DNA of 64,000 nt from Enhygromyxa salina (GTDB lineage: Bacteria; Myxococcota_A; Polyangia; Nannocystales; Nannocystaceae): contig NZ_PVNK01000190.1 in NCBI RefSeq assembly GCF_002994615.1, positions 1-64,000 of the forward strand. Direction: 5' to 3'. The notes beneath the pieces are model-generated. The model did not search any database, had not been told where the DNA came from, and saw only the letters and a list, made by a program, of their open reading frames with translations. Positions 46,494 through 55,348 of this stretch are shown here, piece after piece; positions within the stretch are counted from its first letter, which is position 1; every line of letters begins with the position of its first letter. The position numbers were made by a program, and so were the translations under genes.

Positions 46494-49454
46494 CTACTCG
46501 TTTGCGATCCAGTCGCGAACCTCGTCGGCGAGATCGTCGTCGCCGCCGTGGTCCTCGAACGCGGCGATCGCCTTGTCGGCCCAGGCCCGGCTCGCGCTCG
46601 GATCGTCGCTGAGCTTGGCGAGGCCGAGATAGAGCTGACCCTGGGTCCGCAGATCGGTCTCGTGGTCCGCCTCCATGTGCGCGCGGGCCCGCTCGTACGC
46701 TTTGGCCGCGCCCTCGCGCTGACCCTGCGCGAGGCGACACGCGCCCTCGTCGGTCCAGATCCGGATCAACAGCCCGTCGCGCTTCTCGGCCGCGCGCAGC
46801 TCGGCCGCTCGCTCGAAATCGATCAGCGCCTCGTCGTGGCGGCCGAGGGCCAGCAGCGCCTCGCCGCGATGCATCACGAAGCGCGCGCGCAGCCACGGGA
46901 CCTGCTCGTCGGGGCCGAGCTCCTCGCGGTGGCGGTCGAGGGCGTCTTCGGCGGCCTCGAGCGCGCGCTCGGGTCGACGCAGGCGGAGCAGTACCTGCGA
47001 CTCGAGCCGCAGGATCTCGCTGGTCGGGTCGGCGTTGACCGCTCGGAGGCGCCGCGACTCGTCGTAGATCGCGAGGGCCTGCTCGTAGCGACCGAGGCGA
47101 CGCATGATCCTGGCCTTCTCATTGTGCGGCTCGACCAGGCCCGGGGCGTTGTGGCCGTGGTGGCGGCGGCCGAGTTCGATCACGCGATCGAGGTGGGCGA
47201 TCGCGTCGGCGAACTCGCCCTGCTTGACGGCGATCCTCGACAGCGTCCGGTAGGGGTACATGAGGTTGGGGTGATCGAGGCCGTAGAGCCGGGCCCGGAT
47301 CTCGATCGACTCGCTCACGTGAGCCTTGGCCTCGTCGATCTTGCCGAGCTCGACCTCTTCGAGCGCGGTCGCCTGCAGGACCTTGGCGAGCTCGAAGGCC
47401 GAGCCCTCGGCGCGGACACCCTCAATCGCGATCAAGCTCTCGGCGAGGGCCTCGTCCCAGCGAGAGTGCTGGATGTGGAGGCCGCCGCGCAGATAGTGGA
47501 AGTACCAGTCGCCCCGGCGGCCGCCGGGCTCGCGCTGGTACTTGGCCTCGGCCAGATCGAGGGTGCGCTCGGCGTCGTCCCAGCGCCCGCGCAGATCCTT
47601 GGTCGTCATCGTCAGGCTGGTCAGCGCGTCGATCGAGAGGTCGTGCTCGCCGTGGCGCTCGGCCAGCAGCACCGCCTCGCTCAGGAGCTCCTCGGCTCGC
47701 TGCTGTCGGCGAGCGGAGCCGACCATCTCTCCGCCGTGGGCGAGGACCAGGGTGAGGGTGTGGGGATCGCCGAGCTCGCGGGCGCGGGCGATGACCGGGT
47801 CGAGCTCGTCGAGGGCCTGCTGTTCGCGGCCTTGAGCGGCGGTCAGGCGGAGACCAAAGAGGTCACGCTCGATCTGCGCGCGCAGCTTTGGATCGACGCT
47901 GGCGTTGTCCGCATACTCGACGATCTCCGCGCACGGCGCGATCTTGGGCAGGGCCGAGAGCACGTCGACGGTGTGCTCGACGAGGGTCGCGTCGGCGTCG
48001 CGGAGGCGCTCGACGACGGCCCCGAGCTGCTCGCGGCGCTCGTCGAGGCAGCGCATGCGCGCGGTGGCGATCGAGCCCTCGAGCGAGCCGCGATGTTCGT
48101 CGAGGCACAGCTGCGCGCGGGTCTGCCCGAGCTCCTGCGCGTAGCCGTCGAGCTCGGCGTGGACCTGCGCGAGCGCGGTCGCGGCGTAGGGGCGATCGAC
48201 GGCCGCGAACGCGGCCTCGACGGCGCGCTGAGGAGCCGGTCCCCAGGCCTCGCCGATCCACCCGGACTGATCTTCGCAGGCCGAGACCGCGTGGCGATTC
48301 CACCCGAGCCCGGCCGCGAGGATCGCCGCCAGCGTCGTGACCACGCCCGCGCTGGCGAGTCGTCGTCGTCGCCGGATCGAGGGATCGTTGTCGAGCGCTC
48401 GCACGAGCGCGCCCATGTCGGGGAAGCGCAGGTCCGGCTTGGGGTCGAGGCCGCGACGCAGGGCCTGCTCGACGTGGTCGGGCACGCCCGGCCCGTCCCA
48501 GTCGTTGATCCCGGCCTCCTTGGCGGCCGCGAGCAGGTCGAGCTTGCGCTCGTATCGCTCGAAGGGGCGCTTGTTGTAGAGCGCGATGTAGAGCGCGAGG
48601 CAGAAGCTGTATTGATCGCTGCGCGCGTCGACGACGCTGGTGCGATGCTGCTCGGGCGACATGAAGCGCGGGGTGCCCATGATCGCGCCGTGGCGCGTGA
48701 GCGGCCGCGACAGGAGGTCCGATCCCGCGCCGACGACCGAGCGCGCGCCGGAGCCCGGGACCGTGCTCGGGCTGACGGCCGAGCGCGAGCGCGAGCCGGA
48801 GTCCGCGGTCTGGAAGGTGCCCGAGTCCGAGCTTGGCGACTCGCCCGAGCTGAGCGTCGTCGCGGCTTCGGGGCCCGGGTCCTCGCGCGGCGGAGCGTCC
48901 TGCTCGACCCCGCGGGCGAGGCCAAAGTCGAGCACGTGGACGCGGCCACGCCTGTCGATGAGCACGTTTGAGGGCTTGAAGTCGCGGTGGACGACGCCCT
49001 CGGCGTGGGCCGCCTCGAGCCCGCGACCGGCCTGGGCGAACACCCCGATCACCTCACGCCAGGTCCGCTGCTCCTGTGTGACCCAGGCGTCGAGGTCGAG
49101 GCCGTCGATGAGCTCCATGACCATGAACACGCCGAGCTTCGGGCCAAACTCGAAGTAGCCGACGTCGTGGACCGAGATCACGTTTGGATGGTGGGAGACC
49201 CGCGCGATCGCCTGGGCCTCGCGCCGGAGTCGATCGGCCGAGCCGCTCGCGTACATCAGCTTGATCGCAACGGTGCGCTCGAGCTCCGGATCGAAGGCCG
49301 AGTAAACCGTGCCCATCCCGCCCTCGCCGATCTGCTCGAGCAGCAAGTAGCGCCCGACCGAGGGTGGGGTGCCCGGATCATCTTCGTCGGGCGCGTCGGG
49401 ATCGACGACCAGCGTGACCTCGTCTGACGGCTGCGCCTTGTCTTCGCCAGTCAT
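46494..49454 (-). CDS. Ser/Thr protein kinase with TPR tail
   Basis: A 986-residue protein. The kinase domain runs from about 34 to 350: G-E-G-G-M-G (43-48), ATP Lys65, catalytic H-R-D-F-K-P-S-N (156-163) and D-F-G (176-178), the DFKPSN form typical of myxobacterial kinases. A long insert between catalytic and substrate lobe holds Ser/Thr-rich segments that may be autophosphorylated. One helix at about 370-390 (T-T-L-A-A-I-L-A-A-G-L-G-W) crosses the membrane, followed by W-x-x-x-A-W-G-P and a large C-terminal TPR region (about 500-980). These kinases act as signal transducers during development and stress. It lies upstream of the amidase on the same strand, with 140 bases between. Confidence 0.94.
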   Translation of the reverse strand: MTGEDKAQPSDEVTLVVDPDAPDEDDPGTPPSVGRYLLLEQIGEGGMGTVYSAFDPELERTVAIKLMYASGSADRLRREAQAIARVSHHPNVISVHDVGYFEFGPKLGVFMVMELIDGLDLDAWVTQEQRTWREVIGVFAQAGRGLEAAHAEGVVHRDFKPSNVLIDRRGRVHVLDFGLARGVEQDAPPREDPGPEAATTLSSGESPSSDSGTFQTADSGSRSRSAVSPSTVPGSGARSVVGAGSDLLSRPLTRHGAIMGTPRFMSPEQHRTSVVDARSDQYSFCLALYIALYNKRPFERYERKLDLLAAAKEAGINDWDGPGVPDHVEQALRRGLDPKPDLRFPDMGALVRALDNDPSIRRRRRLASAGVVTTLAAILAAGLGWNRHAVSACEDQSGWIGEAWGPAPQRAVEAAFAAVDRPYAATALAQVHAELDGYAQELGQTRAQLCLDEHRGSLEGSIATARMRCLDERREQLGAVVERLRDADATLVEHTVDVLSALPKIAPCAEIVEYADNASVDPKLRAQIERDLFGLRLTAAQGREQQALDELDPVIARARELGDPHTLTLVLAHGGEMVGSARRQQRAEELLSEAVLLAERHGEHDLSIDALTSLTMTTKDLRGRWDDAERTLDLAEAKYQREPGGRRGDWYFHYLRGGLHIQHSRWDEALAESLIAIEGVRAEGSAFELAKVLQATALEEVELGKIDEAKAHVSESIEIRARLYGLDHPNLMYPYRTLSRIAVKQGEFADAIAHLDRVIELGRRHHGHNAPGLVEPHNEKARIMRRLGRYEQALAIYDESRRLRAVNADPTSEILRLESQVLLRLRRPERALEAAEDALDRHREELGPDEQVPWLRARFVMHRGEALLALGRHDEALIDFERAAELRAAEKRDGLLIRIWTDEGACRLAQGQREGAAKAYERARAHMEADHETDLRTQGQLYLGLAKLSDDPSASRAWADKAIAAFEDHGGDDDLADEVRDWIANE

Positions 49455-49488
49455 CCGAGGTTGTCAGGCTATCAAAGCGCGCCGGGGA

Positions 49489-50520
49489 TCAGCTACCCGC
49501 GAGCTCGCGGATCGTAGCCTCGAGCGCCTCGGTCACGAGCGCGAGCCGGCGGTAGTCGAGGGTCTCGGGCAGGTCGCTCATCTCGTGATAGTTCGGGTTT
49601 CGATAGGTCGCCGTGTCGGTGACCATCACGGCCTGCGCCCAGCCCTCGCGCCAGAAGCTCCAGTGGTCGCTCCAGTCGATGCCCGTGATGCTGGCCGGCG
49701 CGGCGATCGACTCGACCGGGATCGGGCCGTGGGTCTCGAGCCCGCGCACAACCCGACGGACCAGCGGACGCGAGCCGTTCTTGCCGACCACGGCCACGAA
49801 GTCGCCGGTCTCGGGGTAGAGGGGGGCGAGGATCGCCGGGTAGTGCTGGCTGCCGCGGACATCGCTGAAGTAGCCGATGCTCTCGAGGCTGAGCATGGCC
49901 TCGACCTCCTCGCCCTGTTCGCGCAGGGCCCGGGCATGGACGGCGCTGCCCATCGTCTGCGGATCTTTGAAGTAGGGCGGCTCCTCGTTGGCGAACGCGA
50001 CCAGGTGCAGGGTCCGCTCGGGCTCGGTCGCGGCGAGGCGGCGCGAGAGCTCGAGCAGCGCGGCGACGCCCGAGGCGTTGTCGTCGGCGCCGGGGTTGCC
50101 ATCGCAGGTGTCGTAGTGGGCGCCGACGACCACCAGCGCAGGCGAGCGACCGGGCACGCGTACGAACAGGTTCTCGACCTGCTGCTCGCCGACGGTGTAG
50201 GCCTGCGCGTGGACCTCGTAGCCCTGCGCGGTCCACTGCTGGCGCAGGTAGGCCGCGGCCGCGTCGAGGGTCGAGGTCCCGGCGTCACCCGGGCCGATCC
50301 CGCGCCCGCCGATCTCCCCGGCGAGCACCTGCACGTGGCCACGCAGCGCGGCGACCAGCTCGGGATCCGGCGCGCGCTCGCGCGGCTCGGCGACCGTCGG
50401 CTCGGCGACCGTCGGCTCGGCGACCGTCGGCTCGGCGACCGTCGGCTTCGGGGGCTGGCCCTCGGCATGACAGCCTCCACTCATCAGCGCGCCAGCGAGC
50501 AAGAAGAGGGCTGTGCGCAT
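49489..50520 (-). CDS. M28 family peptidase lipoprotein
   Basis: A 343-residue zinc peptidase. The lipoprotein signal M-R-T-A-L-F-L-L-A-G-A-L-M-S-G-G-C (Cys17) is followed by four identical T-V-A-E-P units (27-46) from a perfect 15-base tandem repeat, which makes a flexible linker. Metal and catalytic residues: G-A-H-Y-D (His135, Asp137), G-A-D-D-N-A-S-G (Asp146/147), F-A-N-E-E-P (Glu179/180), L-E-S (Glu213) and H-E-M-S-D. M28 enzymes are aminopeptidases or glutaminyl cyclases. The start has TATCAT eight bases upstream. A longer frame that runs through the P450 antisense is not real. Confidence 0.9.
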   Translation of the reverse strand: MRTALFLLAGALMSGGCHAEGQPPKPTVAEPTVAEPTVAEPTVAEPRERAPDPELVAALRGHVQVLAGEIGGRGIGPGDAGTSTLDAAAAYLRQQWTAQGYEVHAQAYTVGEQQVENLFVRVPGRSPALVVVGAHYDTCDGNPGADDNASGVAALLELSRRLAATEPERTLHLVAFANEEPPYFKDPQTMGSAVHARALREQGEEVEAMLSLESIGYFSDVRGSQHYPAILAPLYPETGDFVAVVGKNGSRPLVRRVVRGLETHGPIPVESIAAPASITGIDWSDHWSFWREGWAQAVMVTDTATYRNPNYHEMSDLPETLDYRRLALVTEALEATIRELAGS

Positions 50521-50528
50521 CGCCTCGG

Positions 50529-50534
50529 ATGATA
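50529..50534 (-). promoter_or_regulatory. -10-like hexamer of a leaderless start (M28 gene)
   Basis: TATCAT on the minus strand ends eight bases before the ATG. Confidence 0.4.
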
Positions 50535-50544
50535 GCGTGGCCTG

Positions 50545-50704
50545 GCAGCCCGGGGTGCAATCCCTCGCGCCGCCTCGCTTGGCCTTTTCGCCGATGGCTT
50601 TGTCGCCAAAACTTGCAGTACGCCCGGTACAGCGGCGTTTTGGCTTCGCGCCCTCGGCGAAAATTCCGGCGCGAGGCGACACGATGGATTGCACCCCGGG
50701 CTGC
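50545..50704. repeat. 160-bp branched palindrome
   Basis: The outer arms of 19 bases (50545-50563 and 50686-50704) are perfectly complementary. Further inward ctcgcgcc pairs with ggcgcgag, ttttcgccga with tcggcgaaaa and gccaaaac with gttttggc, so nearly the whole element folds on itself. It fills most of the 306-base gap between the M28 gene and the P450 gene, and no gene lies in that gap. Confidence 0.82.
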
Positions 50705-50826
50705 TGGGGGCCAAGCCCGACGAAATTGGCACCGAGGGCACGAGCGGCTGAGCCCCGCGAATTCAGCGGGGTCAGACTCGACGCCTCGGAGTTGACCTCA
50801 CAGCGTGGGCCCGCGAGGATCTGAAC

Positions 50827-52230
50827 ATGGCCTGGCCAGCAGTCCTCGCAACCTGCCTCGCCATCCCAGCCGCGTATCTCGGCAGCCTCCGCGCCTTCAA
50901 CGGGAGCCGACGGCGGGGCGAGCCGCCGCTGCTCCGGGGCTCGCTGCCTTTTCTGGGCGTCGCGTTGCCCTTCGGCCGCGACGCGATGGGCTTCCTCGCC
51001 CAGGCCCGCGAGGACCACGGCGACGTGTTCACGCTCTTGGTCGGCGGTCGGCGCATGACCTTCGTGCTCGACCCGATGGGCGTCCCCGAGGTGCTCAAGG
51101 CCAAGCCGCTCAGCTTCGAGCCGATCGGCGACGAGGTCATGGCCAGCGCGTTCGGGCTGCCCGAGATCCGCGACCTCGACGGTCAAGAGCCGCTCGAGAA
51201 GCTGGCCCGGGTGTACCTCAAGGGCCAGCACCTCGGACCCGTGACCGGGCGGATGGAGGCTCGGCTGCGTCGCCTGCTGCCCGAGCTGCTCGGCGAGCGG
51301 CGCGAGCTCGAGCTCTATCGCTTCATCTGGGAGCTGATGTTCGCGGCCGGTACCGACGCGCTGTTCGGCGACGCGCTCGCCGATCCGGAGCTGGCCCGGG
51401 CCTTTGAAGACTTCGACCGCGACTTCCCGCTGATGGTCGCGGGCATGCCCGACTTCATGGTCAAGCAGGGCGTGGTCGGTCGCGAGGCGCTCGTCGGGCG
51501 GCTCGGGGCCAACATCGAGGCCGGCGCCCCCGAGCTCAGCGAGTGGATGAAGCGGCGTCGCGAGATCATCCGCGCGTGCGCGCTCGAGCCCGAGCAGATC
51601 GGCTGCATGCAGGCGGCGGTGCTGTGGGCCGCCCACGCCAACACGATCCCGGCCGCGTTTTGGGCCCTGGTCCACCTCATCCACGACCGCGAGGCCGGGG
51701 CCGCGGTCCGGGCCGAGCTCGCCGCTTGCGACACCTTCGACACCGAGGCGCTCGACTCCTTGCGCTTGCTCGACAGCGCGATCCGAGAGGCCCTGCGCCT
51801 GAGCAGCGGCTCGCTGACCGTGCGCCGGGCCATGCTCGATTTCGAGCTTGGCACGCCCTCGGGCAGCTGGGCCCTGCGCGAGGGGGATCGGGTCTGCATC
51901 GCGCCCTACCTCAGCCACCGCGACCCCGAGATCTTCGAAGAACCCGAGCGCTACCGCCACGATCGCTTCTACATCGAGCGCGGGGTCAAGCAGTTCTTCA
52001 AGGGCGGCGAGCGGGTCCCGATGCCGCTGATGCCCTTTGGGGCCGGGGTCAGCATGTGTCCTGGGCGCTTCTTCGCGATCAACGAGGTCAAGCTGCTCGT
52101 GGCCCTGATGCTCTCGCGCTTCGAGCTCGAGCTCGCTGCGCCCGGGCCGCTTCCGGGCTTCGACCTCAGCCGCGCGGGGTTGGGCATCTACCCGCCCTCG
52201 CACGACGTCGTCGTGCGGCTCGCGCGGTAG
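50827..52230 (+). CDS. Cytochrome P450, CYP7/CYP8-like
   Basis: A 467-residue P450 with an N-terminal hydrophobic helix (residues 3-20), uncommon in bacteria. The heme loop F-G-A-G-V-S-M-C-P-G-R-F-F places the ligand Cys at 411. The E-x-x-R motif is E-A-L-R and the I-helix reads A-A-H-A-N-T-I-P-A-A-F-W, with Asn where most P450s have the acid-Thr pair, as in animal CYP7/CYP8 (cholesterol 7-alpha-hydroxylase, prostacyclin synthase). This suggests oxidation of a sterol or lipid hydroperoxide. Start: ATG with GAGGATCTGAAC upstream. The nearby Baeyer-Villiger enzyme and sterol hydroxylase fragment in this window fit sterol handling but are not clustered with it. Confidence 0.9.
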   Translation: MAWPAVLATCLAIPAAYLGSLRAFNGSRRRGEPPLLRGSLPFLGVALPFGRDAMGFLAQAREDHGDVFTLLVGGRRMTFVLDPMGVPEVLKAKPLSFEPIGDEVMASAFGLPEIRDLDGQEPLEKLARVYLKGQHLGPVTGRMEARLRRLLPELLGERRELELYRFIWELMFAAGTDALFGDALADPELARAFEDFDRDFPLMVAGMPDFMVKQGVVGREALVGRLGANIEAGAPELSEWMKRRREIIRACALEPEQIGCMQAAVLWAAHANTIPAAFWALVHLIHDREAGAAVRAELAACDTFDTEALDSLRLLDSAIREALRLSSGSLTVRRAMLDFELGTPSGSWALREGDRVCIAPYLSHRDPEIFEEPERYRHDRFYIERGVKQFFKGGERVPMPLMPFGAGVSMCPGRFFAINEVKLLVALMLSRFELELAAPGPLPGFDLSRAGLGIYPPSHDVVVRLAR

Positions 52231-52255
52231 ACCCTGGCGGCCGCGCGCCCACGCG

Positions 52256-52287
52256 GCGCTCATTCGCGAATACCCGCGAATGAGCGC
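52256..52287. terminator. Perfect 13-bp hairpin after the P450 gene
   Basis: Arms of 13 bases (52256-52268 and 52275-52287) are exact inverted copies around a six-base loop, 26 bases after the stop codon. No T run follows, so it may end transcription with help from Rho, protect the 3' end, or bind a protein. Confidence 0.5.
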
Positions 52288-52457
52288 TCATCACCGTCCC
52301 ACGAACCGAACTCAATATGCACTTTCGGTTTTTTTTGTCGCCTAGTGACAGGAATGTGACCAATCGGACAATCGGCCAAGGGGCCGGTGCCATTGTGCTC
52401 AAATGTATGCATAAAATATGTATTGAATAAATAGAGGTATTAAATAGGATGGGGCGC
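52288..52457 (+). promoter_or_regulatory. AT-rich promoter region of the Cys-rich lipoprotein gene
   Basis: Local composition shifts to AT, with T-tract ggttttttttg near 52328 and repeated ATGTAT elements (ATGTATGCATAAAATATGTAT-like) between 52404 and 52424. This is the AT-richest stretch of the window and probably holds a strong or bent promoter. AGGA at 52446-52449 is positioned for the ATG at 52458. Confidence 0.5.
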
Positions 52458-53705
52458 ATGGAAAACGCACCGATCGATCTCCGTGGAGCCCGCCGTTGGG
52501 CTCGTCCTCTGTTTGCAACCCTCGCCCTGGTTGGCCTGTCCAGCTCCTGCGCCGTCGAGGACGGCGTTGAAGATCTCGACGCCGAGCTCCAGATTGACGG
52601 GCAGCCCCTCTCGGAAGTCGGCGAGGTCCTGTCGCCCGAGACCCCGGCGCCCTCGCCCCACGAGGGCGAGGCGTGCACCTACAACGCGGACTGCCCGGCT
52701 GGAGCCCCGGCCTGCGTCGACAACCTGTGCTACGACGGCAGCGACGGCGATCCCTGCGACTACAACTCCGACTGTGCGGGGGACAACCGGTGCGCGGCGG
52801 GGACTTGCTACGACGGTGGCGTCGGCGACCCGTGCACCTACAACTCGCACTGCAACGAGGACGCCCCCTATTGCTCGGATGGCGCCTGCTCGGCCGGAGA
52901 GGCGGGCGACGCCTGCGTGTTCAACGATGACTGCGCGAGCGACAGCTGCGTCAGCGGCGAGTGCTCGGGCGGAGGCGTCGGGGACCCGTGCGGCTACGAC
53001 GGAGACTGCAGCGCCGAGGCGCCGTTCTGCGCCAGCGGCTCGTGCTCCGCGGGCGGGGTCGGCGACAGCTGCGCGAGTGACGCGGACTGCAGCGAGTCGA
53101 GCCCGCTGTGTGCCTTCGGTCAGTGCTCCGAGGGTGGGGTAGGCGACTCCTGCAACGGCGACGCCGACTGCGCCGCGGGGTCGCCCTACTGCTCCGACGG
53201 CTCGTGCTCGGCCGGCGACCTCGGCGACGCCTGCCTCTACAACGACGACTGCTCGCCAGCGGCCAACTACTGCGCGTTCGGCTATTGCTCCGAGGGCCTC
53301 GCGGGCGACGACTGCGAGATCAACATCGACTGCTCTCCGTCGGCGCCGATCTGCAACAACAACGATGTCTGTTCGGCCGGGCAGGTCGGGGACGCGTGCG
53401 GCTACGATGGAGACTGCGCCGAGGAGGCCCCGCTGTGCTCGCAGGGGCTGTGCTCCGAGGGCGGCGAGGGCGACGCGTGCGACTACGACAACGACTGCGC
53501 CGAGGAGGCGCCGCTGTGTTCCGTCGATGTCTGCTCGGCGGGCGAGGCCGGCGACGCCTGCGCCTACGACTCGGACTGTTCGGCCAGCGCGCCCTACTGT
53601 TCGAACAAGAGCTACGAGTGCACGACCGGCGAGGTCGGCTCTCCGTGCACGCTCAACGCCGACTGCATCAACGGTTGCCACGCCAACCTCGAGCAGTGTG
53701 TCTGA
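52458..53705 (+). CDS. Cys-rich tandem-repeat lipoprotein
   Basis: A 415-residue protein. Signal R-R-W-A-R-P-L-F-A-T-L-A-L-V-G-L-S-S-S-C is a lipobox. After a short acidic linker come 13 tandem repeats of about 26 residues, each with four Cys in the order C-x5-C-x(5-7)-C-x4-C and starting G-D-x-C (for example G-D-P-C-T-Y-N-S-H-C). The last unit is shorter and ends the protein. These resemble disulfide-stabilised Dickkopf- or EGF-like modules on the outer surface. No enzyme activity is suggested. The second ATG was preferred because AGGA overlaps the first one. Confidence 0.85.
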   Translation: MENAPIDLRGARRWARPLFATLALVGLSSSCAVEDGVEDLDAELQIDGQPLSEVGEVLSPETPAPSPHEGEACTYNADCPAGAPACVDNLCYDGSDGDPCDYNSDCAGDNRCAAGTCYDGGVGDPCTYNSHCNEDAPYCSDGACSAGEAGDACVFNDDCASDSCVSGECSGGGVGDPCGYDGDCSAEAPFCASGSCSAGGVGDSCASDADCSESSPLCAFGQCSEGGVGDSCNGDADCAAGSPYCSDGSCSAGDLGDACLYNDDCSPAANYCAFGYCSEGLAGDDCEINIDCSPSAPICNNNDVCSAGQVGDACGYDGDCAEEAPLCSQGLCSEGGEGDACDYDNDCAEEAPLCSVDVCSAGEAGDACAYDSDCSASAPYCSNKSYECTTGEVGSPCTLNADCINGCHANLEQCV

Positions 53706-53796
53706 GCCAAGCTGGCTCTGCGACGACGCCCACGCCCGGCACTGCCGGGGTGGGCGTTGTCTCGTTGGGCCTGTTGGGCTCGCTGGACTCGAGCGA

Positions 53797-55269
53797 TCAG
53801 TCGTCGCGGCGGCGCCGGACGCCGCCGAGCAGCGCGAGCCCGAGCAGACCAAACAGCGCCCCCGCGCCCCGGCTGTCGGTCGAGCAGTTGCAGCCCTCGT
53901 CGAGGACATCGTCTCCGCCGAAGGTGTTGAACCCGGTCCCGCCCGTGTCCCCGCCGTCGTCGCTGCCCTCGTCGCCGCTGTCGCTGCCCTCGTCGCCGCT
54001 GGTCTCGGCCGTATCGCCGTCGCCGTCGCCGGAGTCGCCGTCGCCGTCCCCGGGATCGCCGTCACCGTCCCCGGGATCGCCGTCGCCGTCGCCGTCGCCG
54101 GAGTCGCCGTCGCCGTCGCCGGAGTCGCCGTCGCCGTCGCCGTCGCCGGGGTTGGGATCGGGGATGCAAGAGTTCGAGCCCAACAGGCAGATCTCACCGT
54201 CGGCGCAGTCCTCATCCGAGATGCAGCAGCCCATCTGCCAGTCGAAGCCGCAGCCCATCATCGGATCGCACGATGCGACGGTGCACAGGTTCATGTCTTC
54301 GCAGACGACGTCGTCGCCGTCGCATGAGCCGTTGCTGCACACGTCGTTCTCGGTGCACGCGTCCATGTCGTCGCAGGGGTTGGCGTTGTCGGGGTGGGCG
54401 CACTCGCCCTCGACGCACATGTCGTCGGTGCACTCGTTGCCGTCGTCGGGGCACTCGCCGTCGGGGTTGTTGGGGTGGACGCAAAAGCCGTCTTGGCACT
54501 CGTCGAAGGTGCAGCTCTCACCGTCGTCGGGGCACACGCCGTTGTCGTCGGGCGCGTGGACGCAGGCTCCGTCGACGCAGGTCGGCGGCGCCGTGCAGGG
54601 GTTCATGTCGTCGACGCAGTCGTTGTCGTTGTTGCACGGGGTCCCGACCGCCCACATCCAGGTGTCCGAGATGATCGTCGAGCCGCCGATGCCGTAGGAG
54701 CCGCCGCCCCACAGGTCGTCGTTGCCGTAGGCGACCATGCCCACGGGCACGCCGTTGGTGTCGATGCCGATGAACGCCGCGTCGTTGGACGGCTGCCAGC
54801 GGACCTGACCGATCATGTTGCCCATGGTGTCCCACGCGGTCAGGTACTGGGTGCCGTTGCGGCTCGCGGTCAGGCCGACCTGGGTGATCGGCTGATCGAA
54901 GGTCACGACCCCGGCGTGATAGGCGAAGGTCCCGTCGGCCACGCCGCCGCCGGCGATCGGTTCGGGGAAGTAGTCGCCGTTGACCTGATAGCTGGGGATG
55001 CTCGCCGAGCCCCCCGTCGCGGAGCCCGGCAAGATCACGGTCAGCTGCCCGGACTGCCAGGTCATGCCCTGGCCCGCGTAGACGTTGGCCGGGACGCCGC
55101 CGCCGTTGCCCTCGTTGAAGTCGCCGGTCCCGACGATCCCCTGGAGCTGGTTGACGTTGTCGAGCGCCGTGACGGCGCCCTCGCTGGAGATGTTGCCCGC
55201 GGCGGCGAGGCCGGTGAAGGCGAAGTAGGGGGCAGAGCTCAGGACACAGATACGAAGGGCGCGGTTCAT
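53797..55269 (-). CDS. Secreted protein with MYXO-CTERM sorting signal
   Basis: A 490-residue protein. Signal peptide ends near G-L-A-A-A-G. Residues 25-210 are a beta-rich domain with a F-D-Q-P-I-T-Q-V-G-L-like strand pattern (possible PEP-CTERM-type ligand domain). Residues 215-370 hold a Cys-rich string (C-N-N-D-N-D-C-V-D-D-M-N-P-C, then repeated C-x-D-D-x-x-C-T). A Gly-Asp repeat linker, with Ser and Pro variants, follows. The end G-C-N-C-S-T-D-S-R-G-A-G-A-L-F-G-L-L-G-L then R-R-R-R fits the MYXO-CTERM signal, which is cut and anchored by a myxosortase. The DNA of the linker is a 6-base repeat array. Confidence 0.88.
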   Translation of the reverse strand: MNRALRICVLSSAPYFAFTGLAAAGNISSEGAVTALDNVNQLQGIVGTGDFNEGNGGGVPANVYAGQGMTWQSGQLTVILPGSATGGSASIPSYQVNGDYFPEPIAGGGVADGTFAYHAGVVTFDQPITQVGLTASRNGTQYLTAWDTMGNMIGQVRWQPSNDAAFIGIDTNGVPVGMVAYGNDDLWGGGSYGIGGSTIISDTWMWAVGTPCNNDNDCVDDMNPCTAPPTCVDGACVHAPDDNGVCPDDGESCTFDECQDGFCVHPNNPDGECPDDGNECTDDMCVEGECAHPDNANPCDDMDACTENDVCSNGSCDGDDVVCEDMNLCTVASCDPMMGCGFDWQMGCCISDEDCADGEICLLGSNSCIPDPNPGDGDGDGDSGDGDGDSGDGDGDGDPGDGDGDPGDGDGDSGDGDGDTAETSGDEGSDSGDEGSDDGGDTGGTGFNTFGGDDVLDEGCNCSTDSRGAGALFGLLGLALLGGVRRRRDD

Positions 55270-55348
55270 GATAGGCCTCGGGTAAAGGTTAAAGACGCGG
55301 GGATCATACCCGGCTTGGGGTCGGCCGGTCGTGACAAATGGTGGTGGC

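Noticed and set aside
46386..48971. 861-codon open frame on the plus strand across the kinase
   Set aside because: Antisense to a kinase with all catalytic motifs.
54000..54160. GC-rich repeat array as a CRISPR-like element
   Set aside because: No unique spacers; the array encodes the Gly-Asp linker of the MYXO-CTERM protein.
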